Positions 32,100 through 43,886 of a stretch of 64,000 bases of DNA are shown here, piece by piece. Under the pieces are notes generated by a model. The model searched no databases and had not been told where the DNA came from. It saw nothing but the letters and a program-made list of their open reading frames with translations. This DNA is from Branchiostoma floridae. Lineage: Eukaryota > Chordata > Leptocardii > Amphioxiformes > Branchiostomatidae. The stretch lies in the NCBI RefSeq assembly GCF_000003815.2, contig NC_049987.1, positions 16,820,564 through 16,884,563 on the forward strand, written 5' to 3'. The translations under genes and the position numbers were made by a program. Numbering within the stretch: position 1 is the first letter of the stretch; the number at the start of each line of letters is the position of its first letter.

Positions 32100-33540
32100 A
32101 AAATTATCCCACGTGTGTTTTGGAATTTTACAACTGTGTATTCGTAGCCACATAGATATTCACAGGTATAGCTAATTCAATAGGTAGATTTTCAGTCAAG
32201 TCGTGTATTATTTAAAAATCCAAAGGCTTTTTGGTTATTGTTTAGCTATAACTTATAAGGTTTTAATTCATGGTTTCAGATATCTGTGTACCTTTTCTTT
32301 TAACATTTCAAGTCGCAACAATGTATGCTGCATTATAAGCAAATATTATTATTTTAAACCAAGTATACCACCTAGTAACGTTACCTGTGTTGTTGAAATA
32401 TTTCAGTATTAGCATAGCTTCTTTTCCAAAAGGCTTAAGTTTCGTAACTGCCATAAACCAGTCATAAAGTTGCTTGAAGTCGTTATTTTCATCTTAAAGC
32501 TTAAGTGGGTGGCCTTTGAATGAACCGCTTTTTATGTTTTATTTCGCTAATTATACAAATATGAACAGATTTCCATATCACAACTCGTCAGCAGGTAGCT
32601 ATGGGTTCTGCACAGAGGTAATGCCTTGAGGGAGTGGAGATAGTGTAAAGATAACCCTACACAATACCGGGTTTTCACTTGAAAAGCGCCGCGAAACCAC
32701 CGCCTCAGGGTATACTTACCGGCACTGGGTAATGGTTCACGAGAAGAATGGGGAAAATTCTCCGTACATTCATCAACAAGGAATTCGGTGTGTGAAACTA
32801 GGCTAAACATGTGTTGGCTGTATACCATGAGTTTTAGACTTATAATAAATTGAACGTTGGTAGTGTTCTTCTGTATGTTGAATAGCGATGTAAATGCGTA
32901 AAAATAAGTCAGACGGAAGGAAAACTTCACTAAAGAGCTATCAAATTTTTCTTTGTTATGCCCTCTTCAAGATTCCTTTAGTCTGGAGTCAAAGCTAACT
33001 ACTGTGTTAACGTTACACCTGCAGCAAATTTGAACACGGCATGTACAAACTTTTCTTCGTATGTTTTTAAGTACTATATAGAATCAGGGGGTGGACTTAA
33101 GTGTGTAAAAGGCTTTCCCACTCTTAATATATTATTTCACTTCAGTTTTGAGCCTCCTTGCTTCTATCTGCGCTCTGTTTTTGACTGAGTATAGAAGGAC
33201 AGAAACATGCATCAAAATTTTGCAGTGGTAAACACGGTGACACTTGTTTCGTATTTTGATTTGCAATGGAAATGCCTGCAATTTCTGCACCTTACCAATT
33301 AACAAAGGGCTGTTTGACACCGCCTATATAATTGTTGGCCCAATTTCTCCCTTGATAATTGTGTGATACGAATCAAGAATTCATGAAGAGGGTAATTTCT
33401 TTAGATTGGGGGAGGGAGGGGGGCAGACCCCCGGAACGGCGCCTCAGGCGAGGCTTTGACCAATTCAATACAACCTGTTAAGTGAGCGGTGCTCAATTTT
33501 CTCTATTGTACAAGTTCATCTTAGTGGCACGTGACAAATT
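32100..33540. other. Intergenic sequence, nothing recognised
   Basis: AT-rich with one G-rich tract near 33404-33423. No gene or clear repeat. Confidence 0.35.
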
Positions 33541-33549
33541 TGCAACCTG

Positions 33550-34640
33550 TTAACAGCAAAATGTTGTCTTCGCAGACGACATATCAACACACGATTTTCC
33601 CGCCTCCTGTGTTTCTCATTCACGGTCACTTACACAGACGTTTTATGAGGTAAAAAAAGGCAGGAATAACACTTGTAACACTTGTGGTCTATTGCAGACG
33701 ACATCCTGACAGAATTAATTTTCTTGCTTTCTTTTTTGTCATTTTTGGTCAAAATACGGAGTACAGTTTTGTTGGGTAGAAAAAGAGGTGGGGAAGGAAA
33801 TTGTTACACCTGTAGTCTTCTTCAGACAAGAACCTTTTTTCTCATTTGTGTCATTGTGTCAATAACGTAATGTGCAAAAGTATGCACTTTCTGACAGAAA
33901 CTTCTCCTGAGAACTGGGTAGAAAAAGGCGGGAAAAGAATGTTGTTGTCTTCCTCAGACGATATCACAACATGACGTTTCCAAAGGTGGTTTCCATGTGT
34001 CTAGGATTGCTCTAACTTTCCCGCCTCCCGTATTTGTCACTCATGGTCACCTACAGAGTCTTTTTGTGAGGTAAAAAAAGCGCCAACAGAACTTGTTACA
34101 AATGTTGTCTTAGCGAGACGACGTCCCAGTGCGATACTAAACCATCATTAGCTCCTTATTCAAAGCACACCACTGTTGTATCTGGCTACATTTTACATCT
34201 GATAACTGTTATTCATTCTAAAATGCACAACTATTAAAATCTCTATTTAGGAATGTCACACGGTATAAATTGTATATACGTTTACAAACTAGACTTAGAA
34301 CTTTCTGGTTTTCGTCTAACAAACTTATGGGTTTTATACAAATTCATCAGTTTAAGGGGAATTATAATGGAATGTAGACGTTGTAGTCTGCCCTAGACAA
34401 CCTCAAAGCATTAACTTCTTTTCGTATGAAGTTCTTTGTTTTTAATTTTCGGTTGTCTGTTATGTCTTAAAACACAGCGGGACCACTGAGAATTTTTTGT
34501 TGGGAAATTTATCTGAAAGGAAGAGGTTTAGATATTATTGTCTTGTCGAGACGATATCCAAGTGCTAAATTAAACTATGGGTTTATCAATTGAACTTACG
34601 GTCACTTAAAAAGTGTACATAGCGGCAAATTACAATATTT
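33550..34640 (+). repeat. Degenerate ~125-150 bp tandem array with GTTGTCT-N5-AGACGAC palindromes
   Basis: Seven palindromes: GTCT starts at 33566, 33687, 33815, 33947, 34107, 34386 and 34540. Linked unit features include TTTCCCGCCTCC, TCATGGTCACCTACA/TCACGGTCACTTACA and GAGGTAAAAAAAGGC, repeated near 33598-33660 and 34018-34082. Units have decayed beyond exact alignment outside the palindrome, so the palindrome looks like the conserved core. Confidence 0.7.
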
Positions 34641-34649
34641 GGTTTTGTT

Positions 34650-35890
34650 GTTTTATCATTAGGACATTTCTACGCTAATCTAACATATATTAAAGACAAA
34701 CTGACAAATAACAATATTCGGGAGGTGAAAAAATGCAATTTTCCATTGCTATACGTCCCCTCCTTTTCGTTTGAAGAACTTCGGCTGATAACGGTTTACT
34801 GTGTTATGTAGTCTTAAATTATCGCCCCTAACCTTTTGCCGAATTGTCTCTTAATATGTACCCACACTCACGTGCAACTAGTACTGGAGTTTTATGATAT
34901 CTATCTCCAGACAACGTTTAGTGCAGACTGATCTCTCTTATCAATTGCAACGTAACGTTGTATGTGCAACATCGTCAAAATCGTAAGAAATAGCGAATTG
35001 GATTGGTGCATGTAAAACTAGACTGTGTCGTATTTCCAGTCTTCTTAAGAAAAGTGCTATATGTTCTCGTATCTTGATAGCCGGTATAATGTAATTTTAC
35101 TAGCCATTAATGATTATTGACACAAGAAGTCTATGATTTAAATGATTTAAGACACTATCTCCTTTATTTAAAAGTCCTACGTCCTAATTTTTCAGGTCGT
35201 TTTATCTTCTTTAAAATCTTTTCACAATGACTGAAGAACAGGTCTTGCAAAAATAGCAATATAGCCTATGTCTATCGGTTGGACAAGAGAACTCTTCATT
35301 CATTTATTGTTAAGTATCTGGTACGGTATTTTCACCTTAAAAAGACGCCTTTTTTAAACTTTCTACCTGGCCCCTGGCAGTTTCCTGAAACCGCGTTGTC
35401 TTGACGAATTTTTAGGGCGTGAAAATGTTGTCTTCAACTTTTTCTCACTTTGTTCAAGACAATTCTTCAAAACATTTCATTAGCACCCAAACGTTAATGG
35501 TTTACAACTATCATTTAATTGTAGCAAAAAGAAAACAAAACGCAAACGTTTATTTATTTCCATATAAACTTTTTTGAAAAATTTTAAAAAACTGAAAGTA
35601 TTTTAGTCCTGGCCACAAACGACAAGAAACTTATTTGTTCGAATGTGTGTGTGTTCATTCATTATGGCAGTGTGGAAATGGTATAGTTAATATAGCGTTG
35701 CCTTTCTTTTAATCCATGCTACTATTCGGTTTAAAATCAATCCAGCACTTTGAAATCAGACTACTAGTATTTTATGCGTGTGTGTGTGTGTGTTGTGGGG
35801 GGGGGGGCGTGCGTGAACACAAACCCGTAAGAAAATGAAACAAAAGAAGAAGAAGAAGCCAGCGTTTGTTGTCTTGTCACCACCTTGACG
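34650..35890. other. Intergenic sequence between palindrome clusters
   Basis: A few partial GTTGTCTT half-elements (about 35424 and 35869), a short (GT)n plus poly-G tract at 35777-35808. No gene. Confidence 0.4.
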
Positions 35891-36340
35891 TCTTTCTCAT
35901 TCAAGTGCAGGTAATTGATCTCATTAGCTTTTGCCTCGGGGTTATAGTCAGCAAAGCTAACAAACCATTCACCGCACAACGGTTATCGCTATGGGGGTTA
36001 CAATAACGGCTTTGTGGGTTTGAATGGAACCTGTCGGGTGACTCCCATTGTCATGGTGTGGGTGGGGCGGGGGTGACACAAACTCAAGTTGTCTTACCGA
36101 GACAGGCGTCTCGCAGGAAACTTCTTTAAACTTCAAGACTACTTCGCAGAAAAAAAAACATTAACTCAACTATAGAATAGAATTGTACGCCGGAAAAATA
36201 ATTATTTTTGATCAATATTCATGACAATTTAATTATTTTAGCGGAAGATACATTGTAGTGAGTCGATATAGTTCTCTGTGGCATATTACTTCCAGTCAAT
36301 TCCGTAAAATTAGATCATGTGCATATAAATGCCAAGGATA

Positions 36341-36355
36341 TATATATATATATAT

Positions 36356-36408
<53 letters not shown>
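36341..36408. repeat. (TA)n microsatellite
   Basis: Nearly pure TA dinucleotides, interrupted by ACATACA near 36358-36364. Confidence 0.95.
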
Positions 36409-36410
<2 letters not shown>

Positions 36411-36850
36411 AAAAGAAGATCAGATTGAATTCGATTGTAACAAATGCTTGCAAATTTAGGAAATAACCACCTAACAGGAAATGGCTGCAAAAGGATGATT
36501 TTAAGAAATTGTAACATTTCTTAGCAGAATACTTTTACTAATCTCTGAGAGCACAGATTTGCAAAGGAACTGGCTTTTGCAATGCTAAACACTGTAGAAA
36601 AAAAAATAGATAAAAAAATTTCAAATAGCGTGCTTTCATGACTATCAAATGACAATTGAAATGACTTTCCAAGGTGATTCCCTACGCTGACCATGGCGCC
36701 ATTAGTTTTGAACATTTAGAAAAAGAAATAGATAAAAATATTGACCGAGTTTGCAAATTCCGCAGCAAAATAAAGGTTTCTTTATTTTTAATTCCTTCCT
36801 CAATCACAAAAACGATCATTAAATGTGTTGTTTCCCTTACTGTGGCCCAG

Positions 36851-36958
36851 GCGCCATCGCCCAAGGAGGTCCCGTCCAGTGAATGGGAGTTGCCAGCCGG
36901 GTTGGATGCTGCTCCTCCCCGCTATTCTCCCACAAGTTCACCTGGTGGGCTCACACAG
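36851..36958 (+). other. Exon-like 108-bp cassette, copy 1
   Basis: Bounded by TTACTGTGGCCCAG and CACACAG-GTGAGAAG, which are good acceptor and donor sites. It is exactly 36 codons with no stop: begins APSPKEVPSSEWELPAGLDA, then a PPRY (PPxY-type, WW-domain ligand) motif near residues 22-25, and ends GGLTQ. The phase is 0-0, so it could be skipped or duplicated without a frameshift. No flanking exons of the same gene were found, so it may be a stranded exon, an exon of a gene beyond my recognition, or a coincidence within a repeat. I do not recognise the peptide. Confidence 0.35.
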
Positions 36959-39172
36959 GTGAGAAGATGAACCTGTCACAAACAGGTGTTGTCTGAGCGA
37001 GACAGGTGCACAGAGGGTCGTCAGGTGACGTCTGGGGTTGTACCTTTGCATAAACGTTAAAAAGGTACACGGCCCGACCTATTCTAAAGATTGAGCTATT
37101 CTAAAGCTTGTCAATTTGACAAACAAGTCAATAGTCAATTTTGCACCTGTGAGCTTTTTCACTACAAAGTCTATCATGCAACATTCTTTTTTACCGTATT
37201 CTTCTACAAACTATGACATGAAACTTAAAGCCACGTGTACAACTATATAATATCATGAGAAGAAACGTTTTGTGAACTCAAAATGCTCAAATTCTTGCTA
37301 ACCAACCATGCAGATTTTCTTTAGATAAACCTAATAAGAGGCATAATTATAGCCATTATCTGAGCATGGGGTCACCGACCCCAAGAGATTGATGAGACCC
37401 CATCGTAATTACTCTCGCCCCCCCCCCCCTAAATGTGTTACGGGTACCTACAGAGTTTCAGGCAGGTGCGAGAAAAGTTCGTTATAAACTTCTACATTTG
37501 AAACAGACAGAGATATCAGTCTCACGTATCCATCCATATAAAAAAAGAAATCTGGAATAGGAAATGTTTTATACTGTAATCAAACCTAGATCTTTGATCT
37601 GTAATCAAACCTAGGGCCATATAGTGCGTTTATAGTTTCAAACAGGTGCGAAGAAAGTGCGTTATGAACTTGTATATATGAGCCAGACAGAGGTCTCCGT
37701 CTCACACATCCATTCTCCCTGCTAAAAAATACAAGGAAATCTACCATAGGAGTGACGAGAAGCTGTTGTAATTACAGTATTGAGAAATTGCAAAACTGTC
37801 ACACGGTTGGTGGAAGTTAGAATTGCAAAATGGAGTCATCAGGGTCGTTAGTCTTAATTTATGACCCTCAAAAATGTCGTTGGACGGCAACCAATGTGTG
37901 ATTTCTGTTCCAAACGTACCAAATGTGCCCCTAAGGACTCTGTGTGTCAACATTTCACTTACCATGATACTAGACAGAAACAGATTCTACACAATAATAG
38001 TACATGATTGTATGATGATCTCCAAGCAGATGTAAAGATACGACTTATTTTCATTTTTGTGTGTAACTTAGCACTTTTTCAAGAAGCGATTCGCCTATTT
38101 AACGATTAGAATAATTATCATGAGCTTTGAAAAGGGCGACTGCTTGTAGCTGTAGGAGGGAAACAGATAGTTAAAAAGAGCAATAATAGAAAAGAGTAGT
38201 AAATATTACAAAAGCAGACGTAAACACTCAGAATAATCTTTGAATGCTTCTTTTATATCTGTCTAAAGTTTACACTTGTAAAGCCTTCATTGACACCAGA
38301 AAAGTAGAAAGACTTTTATAGAATTTACAACAACTATACATATAAACAAATAAGTGTATTCAAATGAATTAACTACATCTATGTACGACATATATGTATG
38401 CTGGTTGCATAGCTGCCCCTACGGCCGGTGAGGCTATGGGACCGGTGAGCTGTGAGGTGAGGTGTACGACAAGGCAACTTGACCCTAGCTCGTAAATCTT
38501 ACTCCCAAATGTAAACGCCTGTTGCGTGCATGTAACAACATACACGGAGCGCGTGCAGTGGTTTTCACGCCTCTCCGACGCCTTTGTAATTCAAGTCCAC
38601 CGATCAATCTCATTATCTCATGCCTCGGGCCTTTAGTCATTAAACCAACAAACCATCTGTGTAAAGAAAGACACATTCAGGTCCTAACAATGGTGAATCA
38701 CAATGTGCCATTGTCAGGTGTGTACACCCGCAGTGAACCGTACCTGTGGGCAGGGCGTGTCAAAAACAAGAGTTGTCTTAACCAGACACTGGTCTCGCGA
38801 CCAAGGACTTGACTTTTGTTCTAACTGCTGAGTCAAATTTCATTTCTTCACGAGTTCTAGGTGTATACTACGTAAGAAAGCTAGTACTGATGTGCCATTT
38901 TGGTAGCATTTACCAGGACTTTGGCCAACTAAGGAATAAAAGCATAGTATGAGTTAATTGGCCTAGGAGTGTTGGCCAGCCTGGAAACTATACTTCTGGG
39001 GCGTGTTTTCTTTCTGTCTTATTTGGCCAATTTTTACTTTTTCTCCAGCGACCTGTGGAGCCTGGTAGAGGCTACCATTTTGGCTGGAAAAGGACAAAAA
39101 TGACTTGACTTATGTGTTTCGGAGATATTTTGAATTTTTTCTCCAATTACTAAAACGATCATTAAATGTACG

Positions 39173-39314
39173 TCGATGAAGGTTATCAATCCAGGTCATA
39201 AGATACACCACAAAGCAGTTACTGAAGCAACTGGATATGATTTTGGAAATGGTCAGACGTTTCAGATAGACGTTTCCAGTTGCTTGTCAATGAGTAACTG
39301 CTTTTTGGCGGTCA
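39173..39314. mobile_element. MITE inserted into a duplicated copy, target site visible
   Basis: Arms CAAAGCAGTTACTGAAGCAACTGG and CCAGTTGCTTGTCAATGAGTAACTGCTTTTTGG (39210-39310 region) belong to the 17899 family. Comparison with 36818-36840 shows the flank AACGATCATTAAATGTGTTG uninterrupted there, but split here into ATCATTAAATGT and GTCATTTAATGTGTTG. This gives an approximate TCATTAAATGT target duplication. Confidence 0.65.
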
Positions 39315-39346
39315 TTTAATGTGTTGTTTCCCCTACTGTGGCCCAG

Positions 39347-39454
39347 GCGCCATCGCCCAAGGAGGTCCCGTCCAGTGAATGGGAGTTGCCAGCCGGGTTG
39401 GATGCTGCTCCTCCCCGCTATTCTCCCACAAGTTCACCTGGTGGGCTCACACAG
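39347..39454 (+). other. Exon-like 108-bp cassette, copy 2 (identical)
   Basis: Same boundaries, length and reading as 36851-36958, with no difference seen in the 108 bases. The downstream 90 bp is also nearly identical and includes the GTTGTCT-N5-AGAC palindrome. A third copy at 41244-41327 shares the acceptor and first 84 bases, then diverges to TGT GTG TGT TGA, losing the donor. Confidence 0.35.
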
Positions 39455-40870
39455 GTGAGAAGATGAACCTGTCACAAACAGGTGTTGTCTGGGCGAGACA
39501 GGTGCACAGAGGGACGTCAGGTGATGTCTGGGGTTGTACCTTCGCGTAAACGTTAAAATCTGGAATAAAAGTCTCTAAGTTTTTAATAGATTGCTTTTAT
39601 TGCATTCTTTTACCAATCTCTTTAATGTATTTGATAATTTTGGTGTCTAACCTTGTGTGTTACGTACTAGTAGTGATATCTATATAGATACAGATGCGGA
39701 AAAATGCTATTGTATGAACTTGTGAGTTTTTCTATATTTTGGCACACAGTTACAGGATGCCATAACGTTAAATTTGATAATTGTATGTCTGTTCTTGGCA
39801 AATATAACAGCACAAATGTGCAAAGAGATTATTTATTAGAATGTCAACATTATAAATGATTTATAACTTAGGTAAAAAAATCTCTTTACAAACAATGTGA
39901 TTTCATCCACACGATACTAGTAGTCAGCAATTGCTAATGAACCTTCTAAACACAGTCGAAGGTAATTAACCAAATTAGCTTCAATGACCACCATAAAATG
40001 TCGAACTGACCTCTCGGTGACATGGCGCCAAAGCCACAGGAGGGTTTTCAAACGACAGTACCTGTCCGGACCCGCCCCCCTCCCCACATTGTTCCTCCAC
40101 TGGTACCTGGTGTGTTCTACCCGGGTGGGGAAATCCTGTTACAAACTTGTGTGTCCAAACCAGACGTCACAGCAGTTAATCACCATCACAACGGCAAGAC
40201 AGGCAAAACAAACTACGTAATTATTAATAACACATTCTATCACATTCGTTCACTTTATTTCAAGCATAGAAACTTCTTTGCGAAACAAAGCAAGGAGCTT
40301 TTATCTCCTTGCTTTTGGACAAGAAAATATTTCCTTCGAAATATTCTGTTCTGAAAATTACAAAAAGGAAACAGCATTTACTTCAAAACATTCGTGTTTT
40401 GTTTTACTTGACACCTGACCGTGTCATACTTTTCCTAGTCTTCAAAATCAAAATAGTTTCTTAGATGAATATATTTGGTTAGACGTATGCGTGAATTTGT
40501 TATTCATGCAAAAATATGTCACTGACATTTCTCATAATCTTGTTTTTTTTTCTTGCTTAACAGTAACAAATCTAAGTTGTTGTCTCGTGCTTTTGTTGTT
40601 AAACTAACAAACGATCTGTGACTCGGTAGGGTTCATTGATCCTGAAGAGTTCCAGACTGTGTGTGTTGGCGGGTATGAATAGTACCTGTCCAACAGGTGT
40701 CATTATCAGGTGTGTCCGCCTGCCGCGTGGAGCACACGTGGACAGGGCGTTACATAATCTGTTGTTGTCCTCACCAGACGGTTCTCACTGGTGACCTTGG
40801 CTCAAAACAAAATGGCGTTGAACAAACAGACCCAATAGCCCTACTATCATTTGTTGGACATGTGGCCACT

Positions 40871-41020
40871 TTTTCATTGATTCAACAAACATAGCCACTC
40901 TCTCCATGATTCAGTAATGGAGTTTCACTCTCTCATTGGTCGAACTGCTAATTGCGATTCTCTCATTGGTCGAAATGATAATTACCATTCTGTCATTGGT
41001 TGAGCTGATAAATGTTATTT
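40871..41020 (-). promoter_or_regulatory. 30-bp tandem repeat with phased inverted CCAAT boxes
   Basis: Five 30-base units start at 40871, 40901, 40931, 40961 and 40991. The last three carry (C/G)TCATTGGT, i.e. CCAAT on the minus strand, exactly 30 bp apart (about three helical turns). The first two are decayed (TTTCATTGATT, TCTCCATGATT). CCAAT arrays of this spacing can bind NF-Y cooperatively. No gene start is obvious within 1 kb. Confidence 0.6.
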
Positions 41021-41537
41021 GACAGTCACGACGGGTCTGTCACTGTAGATGGAAAGAATTTCCATCAATTACCAAGACAAACAGCTCAGTCATGTCAGTT
41101 CCAATCCAAAACGATGCACTGCAAAAAAGATGATAAAAATTGTAAACATTTTCACAAAAATTACACATCTTGAAAACAGCAAAACAGACCGTCCAGCGGG
41201 AAAGGCCATTAAATATCTAGTTGTGGCCCCTACCGTGGCCCAGGCGCCATCGCCCAATGAGGTCCCGTCCAGTGAATGGGAGTTGCCAGCCGGGTTGGAT
41301 GCTGCTCCTCCCCGCTATTCTCCCTGTGTGTGTTGATGAGTTTGAATGGTACCTGTCCAACAGGTGTCATTATCAGGTGTGTCCGCCTGCCGCGTGGAGC
41401 ACACGTGGACAGGGCGTTACATAACCAGGTGTTGTCCTCACCAGACGGTTGTCTCACAGGTGACCTTGGGTCAAAACAAAATGGCGTTTATTAATAGACC
41501 CATCCCAAAGCCCCGCGGGTTTTCAAGGAGGCATTAT

Positions 41538-42940
41538 CAATGATGATGACTGCCTTTATTCTACATTCATGCCCTATCTGACTAACTACAGACACAATAA
41601 TGAAACCAGAACTGCATTGAATGTCACTTGAAGACAGAGGGAAAATGTCCAGACTTGGTATCACTAGACAAATATCTTAAGTGATGGAACTTTCCTATCA
41701 TTTGTCTAAAAGGAATATTTCTATCGTTAGTTAGCTGCTGTGTTACGCCGAACGGCGGTTATACCGGCTATATAGATACAGATACAGTTACTTATCAAAC
41801 CTTGCAGAATAACCCATATAAACAACGAGGTTTCAGAATCAATGCAATGCAATCCACAAGTTTCAGTCTTAATTTTGCCAAACCAGCTCAAATTTCGACT
41901 TTCAAATAAACCCTGTCAAAGTTGTTTTAAAAGTGTAAAATTGTATCTATGTTTGCATCATAAATATGTTTCCCTCACCACTAAATTTGATAGTTGTTTG
42001 TTTAGAAATATGGTTAGCAATTATAATGCGGTATATATATCTTATTTTGGTAGTTTAAAAGTCCAATATAGATTGACGTCGTCAGTCCGGTTAATGTTTT
42101 TCAAAACTCAACTGTTAGGGGGCGTAGATATTACTTTTGAAACTGAATACGTTTTGGTTTTTTGAACGATTGAAATTTTGAGTGTCATGCTGGATACAAT
42201 AGTTGCAATATCACGAACGGTCGCTGCATGAAAATGGCGCTCCTGCTCTTCCCTAAAAGTCAGGCTATCTGACTAGAACTGAGGGAAATGATTGCTGTCG
42301 GAGAAAATGGCAGACATTCATCTTACATTAGACGTTACCCGTGTTTATTTAGTGAGGTAATTGTAGCAGGTGACAATGAATTGTACGCTTGAAATGAAAA
42401 ACAGGGCATTGGATCAGTTCAATAATGTCTAGAGTAATCTCCGAGCGAAAGTTTGGTATGTCGATGTCAATCGCTCGAGGACAAAGCTGCCATGGAGCTA
42501 ACCATTTGGGAGAGCCACCTTGCGACTCAAAGGGGCATTGGTAAGACCCTTGATCTGTCAGTCTGTCACTTATCTTAAACATCAAATAATAAACTCGAGG
42601 GCCACAGTTAGCAAACGACAGTTATTTTAAAATTGATGATAGGAATTTCGATAGATGAGGACATAGATTGATCAAGTTCGTGAAAAATGTAGCACTATAA
42701 TGGTGTAAAACCGAAACTCAGGTAATATACGGATGGTAGGGAACTTAACAGTAGTCCTAGCACAAACCAGTAAAGAGGGGGCTAAGTACGATGAAATTAT
42801 TTTCCCGAAGCAAAACGCTAATGATAATGAATGAATGAAGACCTTTATTGTACATTTCTGCCCACTGTGCATATATTATATAATACAACAACACAAGGTA
42901 ACGTTGTGTTATACATGTATATAATTTCTTATTATGTCCT
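41538..42940. other. Repeat debris and unique sequence before the death-domain array
   Basis: GACTGCCTTTATTCTACATTC near 41550 and AAGACCTTTATTGTACATTTC near 42838 look like related 3' ends of LINE-type elements. GTGTTACGCCGAACGGCGGTTATACC near 41739 matches the repeat tail at 9430. The rest is unrecognised AT-rich sequence. Confidence 0.45.
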
Positions 42941-43440
42941 CAAACAAACTGGTGTCAGTACGTCCCCCCTCCATCCCTTCCGAAACCTGACTGAGACAAC
43001 AACATCTAGAAGGTTCTAAAGTCTACACATTGTGAACTGAGATCTACATATGTGAACTCTATTACGCATGTGCAGGTGCTATATTCGACGTTACGCGGTG
43101 ATGACAAAGCACAATTCGAGCCACTTGCTGGAACTTGTATGTACTTTGGATTGGTGCCCATGTCCAAGGGTTTCGTAATGCCTATTGTGTAACGTTATAC
43201 AAATAACACAGAGTGGGACATATGTAAATGTATTCAATAAACACTTTATCCTAGTGTCAGTGTTATCATGGCAATGATACTAGTAATGTGGCAAAATGTG
43301 TGCCTGCATCAATTTAGTATCACTTGTTGCATGGCACAAACACAAGAAGGAGTTATAGAAGGGACGTCAGCAACATTGTCGACACTTGAAAGACCAAAAA
43401 AAAAAAATCAATAAAATAAATGGCCCGGTTTGTGCCTCTA

Positions 43441-43555
43441 GCGGAAAGTCCAAATGTATTTTAGCCTGGGGATTTTTTCTGATGAACTGTAAGATTGTAT
43501 GTAACACCGTGGTTGGTCCAAAAAAGATAAGGTGACTTGTTTTCACCAATGAGGG
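43441..43555 (+). promoter_or_regulatory. Shared death-domain-gene promoter module, copy 1
   Basis: Order of elements: GGAAAGTCCAAATGTATTTT, GGGGATTTTTTCTG (43468), CCGTGGTTGGTCC (43507), AAGGTGACTTG and CACCAATGAGG with CCAAT at 43546-43550. The following non-coding exon ends at 43670 (GTAAGA donor). It drives a broken locus here. Confidence 0.7.
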
Positions 43556-43791
43556 ACAATGTAAGTGATGTTATAGCATACCAAGGTGAGCGGGTACGCA
43601 AAGGCATCGCGCAGATATCACTTCCCAACTCAGTCACAGGGGAACGGGGCGGATCTTAACTGATCTCTCGGTAAGACACTAATTAAGATATGGTAAAAAG
43701 AGTAAATCTTACTTATCATATGATTTTCTGACATACGTCGTCGTCATGTCGTTTCTACATACAACTTTTATCTCTGTATTATAATTTCCAG

Positions 43792-43886
43792 CTGTAGTGA
43801 ATCTACTCTTGCATCGCAGTTTGCAGTACACTGGGTTACCGTTCCCGGTGAGGTTTTCGTAGGAGACAGCTCGGACTACATCCAAA
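43792..43886 (+). pseudogene. Orphan exon 2 of a broken death-domain locus
   Basis: Acceptor AATTTCCAG, donor AAA-GTAACT. The open frame SESTLASQFAVHWVTV is shared with 45860-45952 (SESTLASQFAVHWVTV, then RREAFVGD here replaced by PGEVFVGD). The copies keep the reading frame but differ at several codons. No later exons follow before the LINE fragment at 44161, so the locus cannot encode a death-domain protein. Confidence 0.5.

Larger units (their letters stand above)
35900..41480 (+). repeat. Decayed multi-copy unit array (palindrome, CAGGTG, AACAAACCATCTGTG modules)
   Basis: Palindromes continue at GTCT/GTCC starts 36091, 36991, 38775, 39487, 40153, 40767 and 41434. Associated modules recur: AACCAACAAACCATCTGTG (35956-35975, 38641-38662, 40602-40621) after a CTCATTA...GCCTCGGG block, and GAATGGTACCTGTCCAACAGG-like plus TGTCAGGTGTGT and ACAGGGCGT (36027, 38712, 40687, 41348). 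Copies at 36841-37060 and 39337-39550 are nearly identical over about 215 bp; 40685-40800 and 41346-41470 are another close pair. The array looks like repeated rounds of local duplication. Confidence 0.72.

Noticed and set aside
33550..34150. Tandem exons: CAG before ACGACAT as acceptors and GAG-GTAAAA as donors
   Set aside because: Several units have GAG or TAG in place of CAG, poor pyrimidine tracts and stops in all frames, so exon status is not supported.
33550..41480. RAG-type (ProtoRAG) recombination signals
   Set aside because: The palindromes lack the CAC-type heptamer end and nonamer-like partner, and no RAG-like ORF is in the window.
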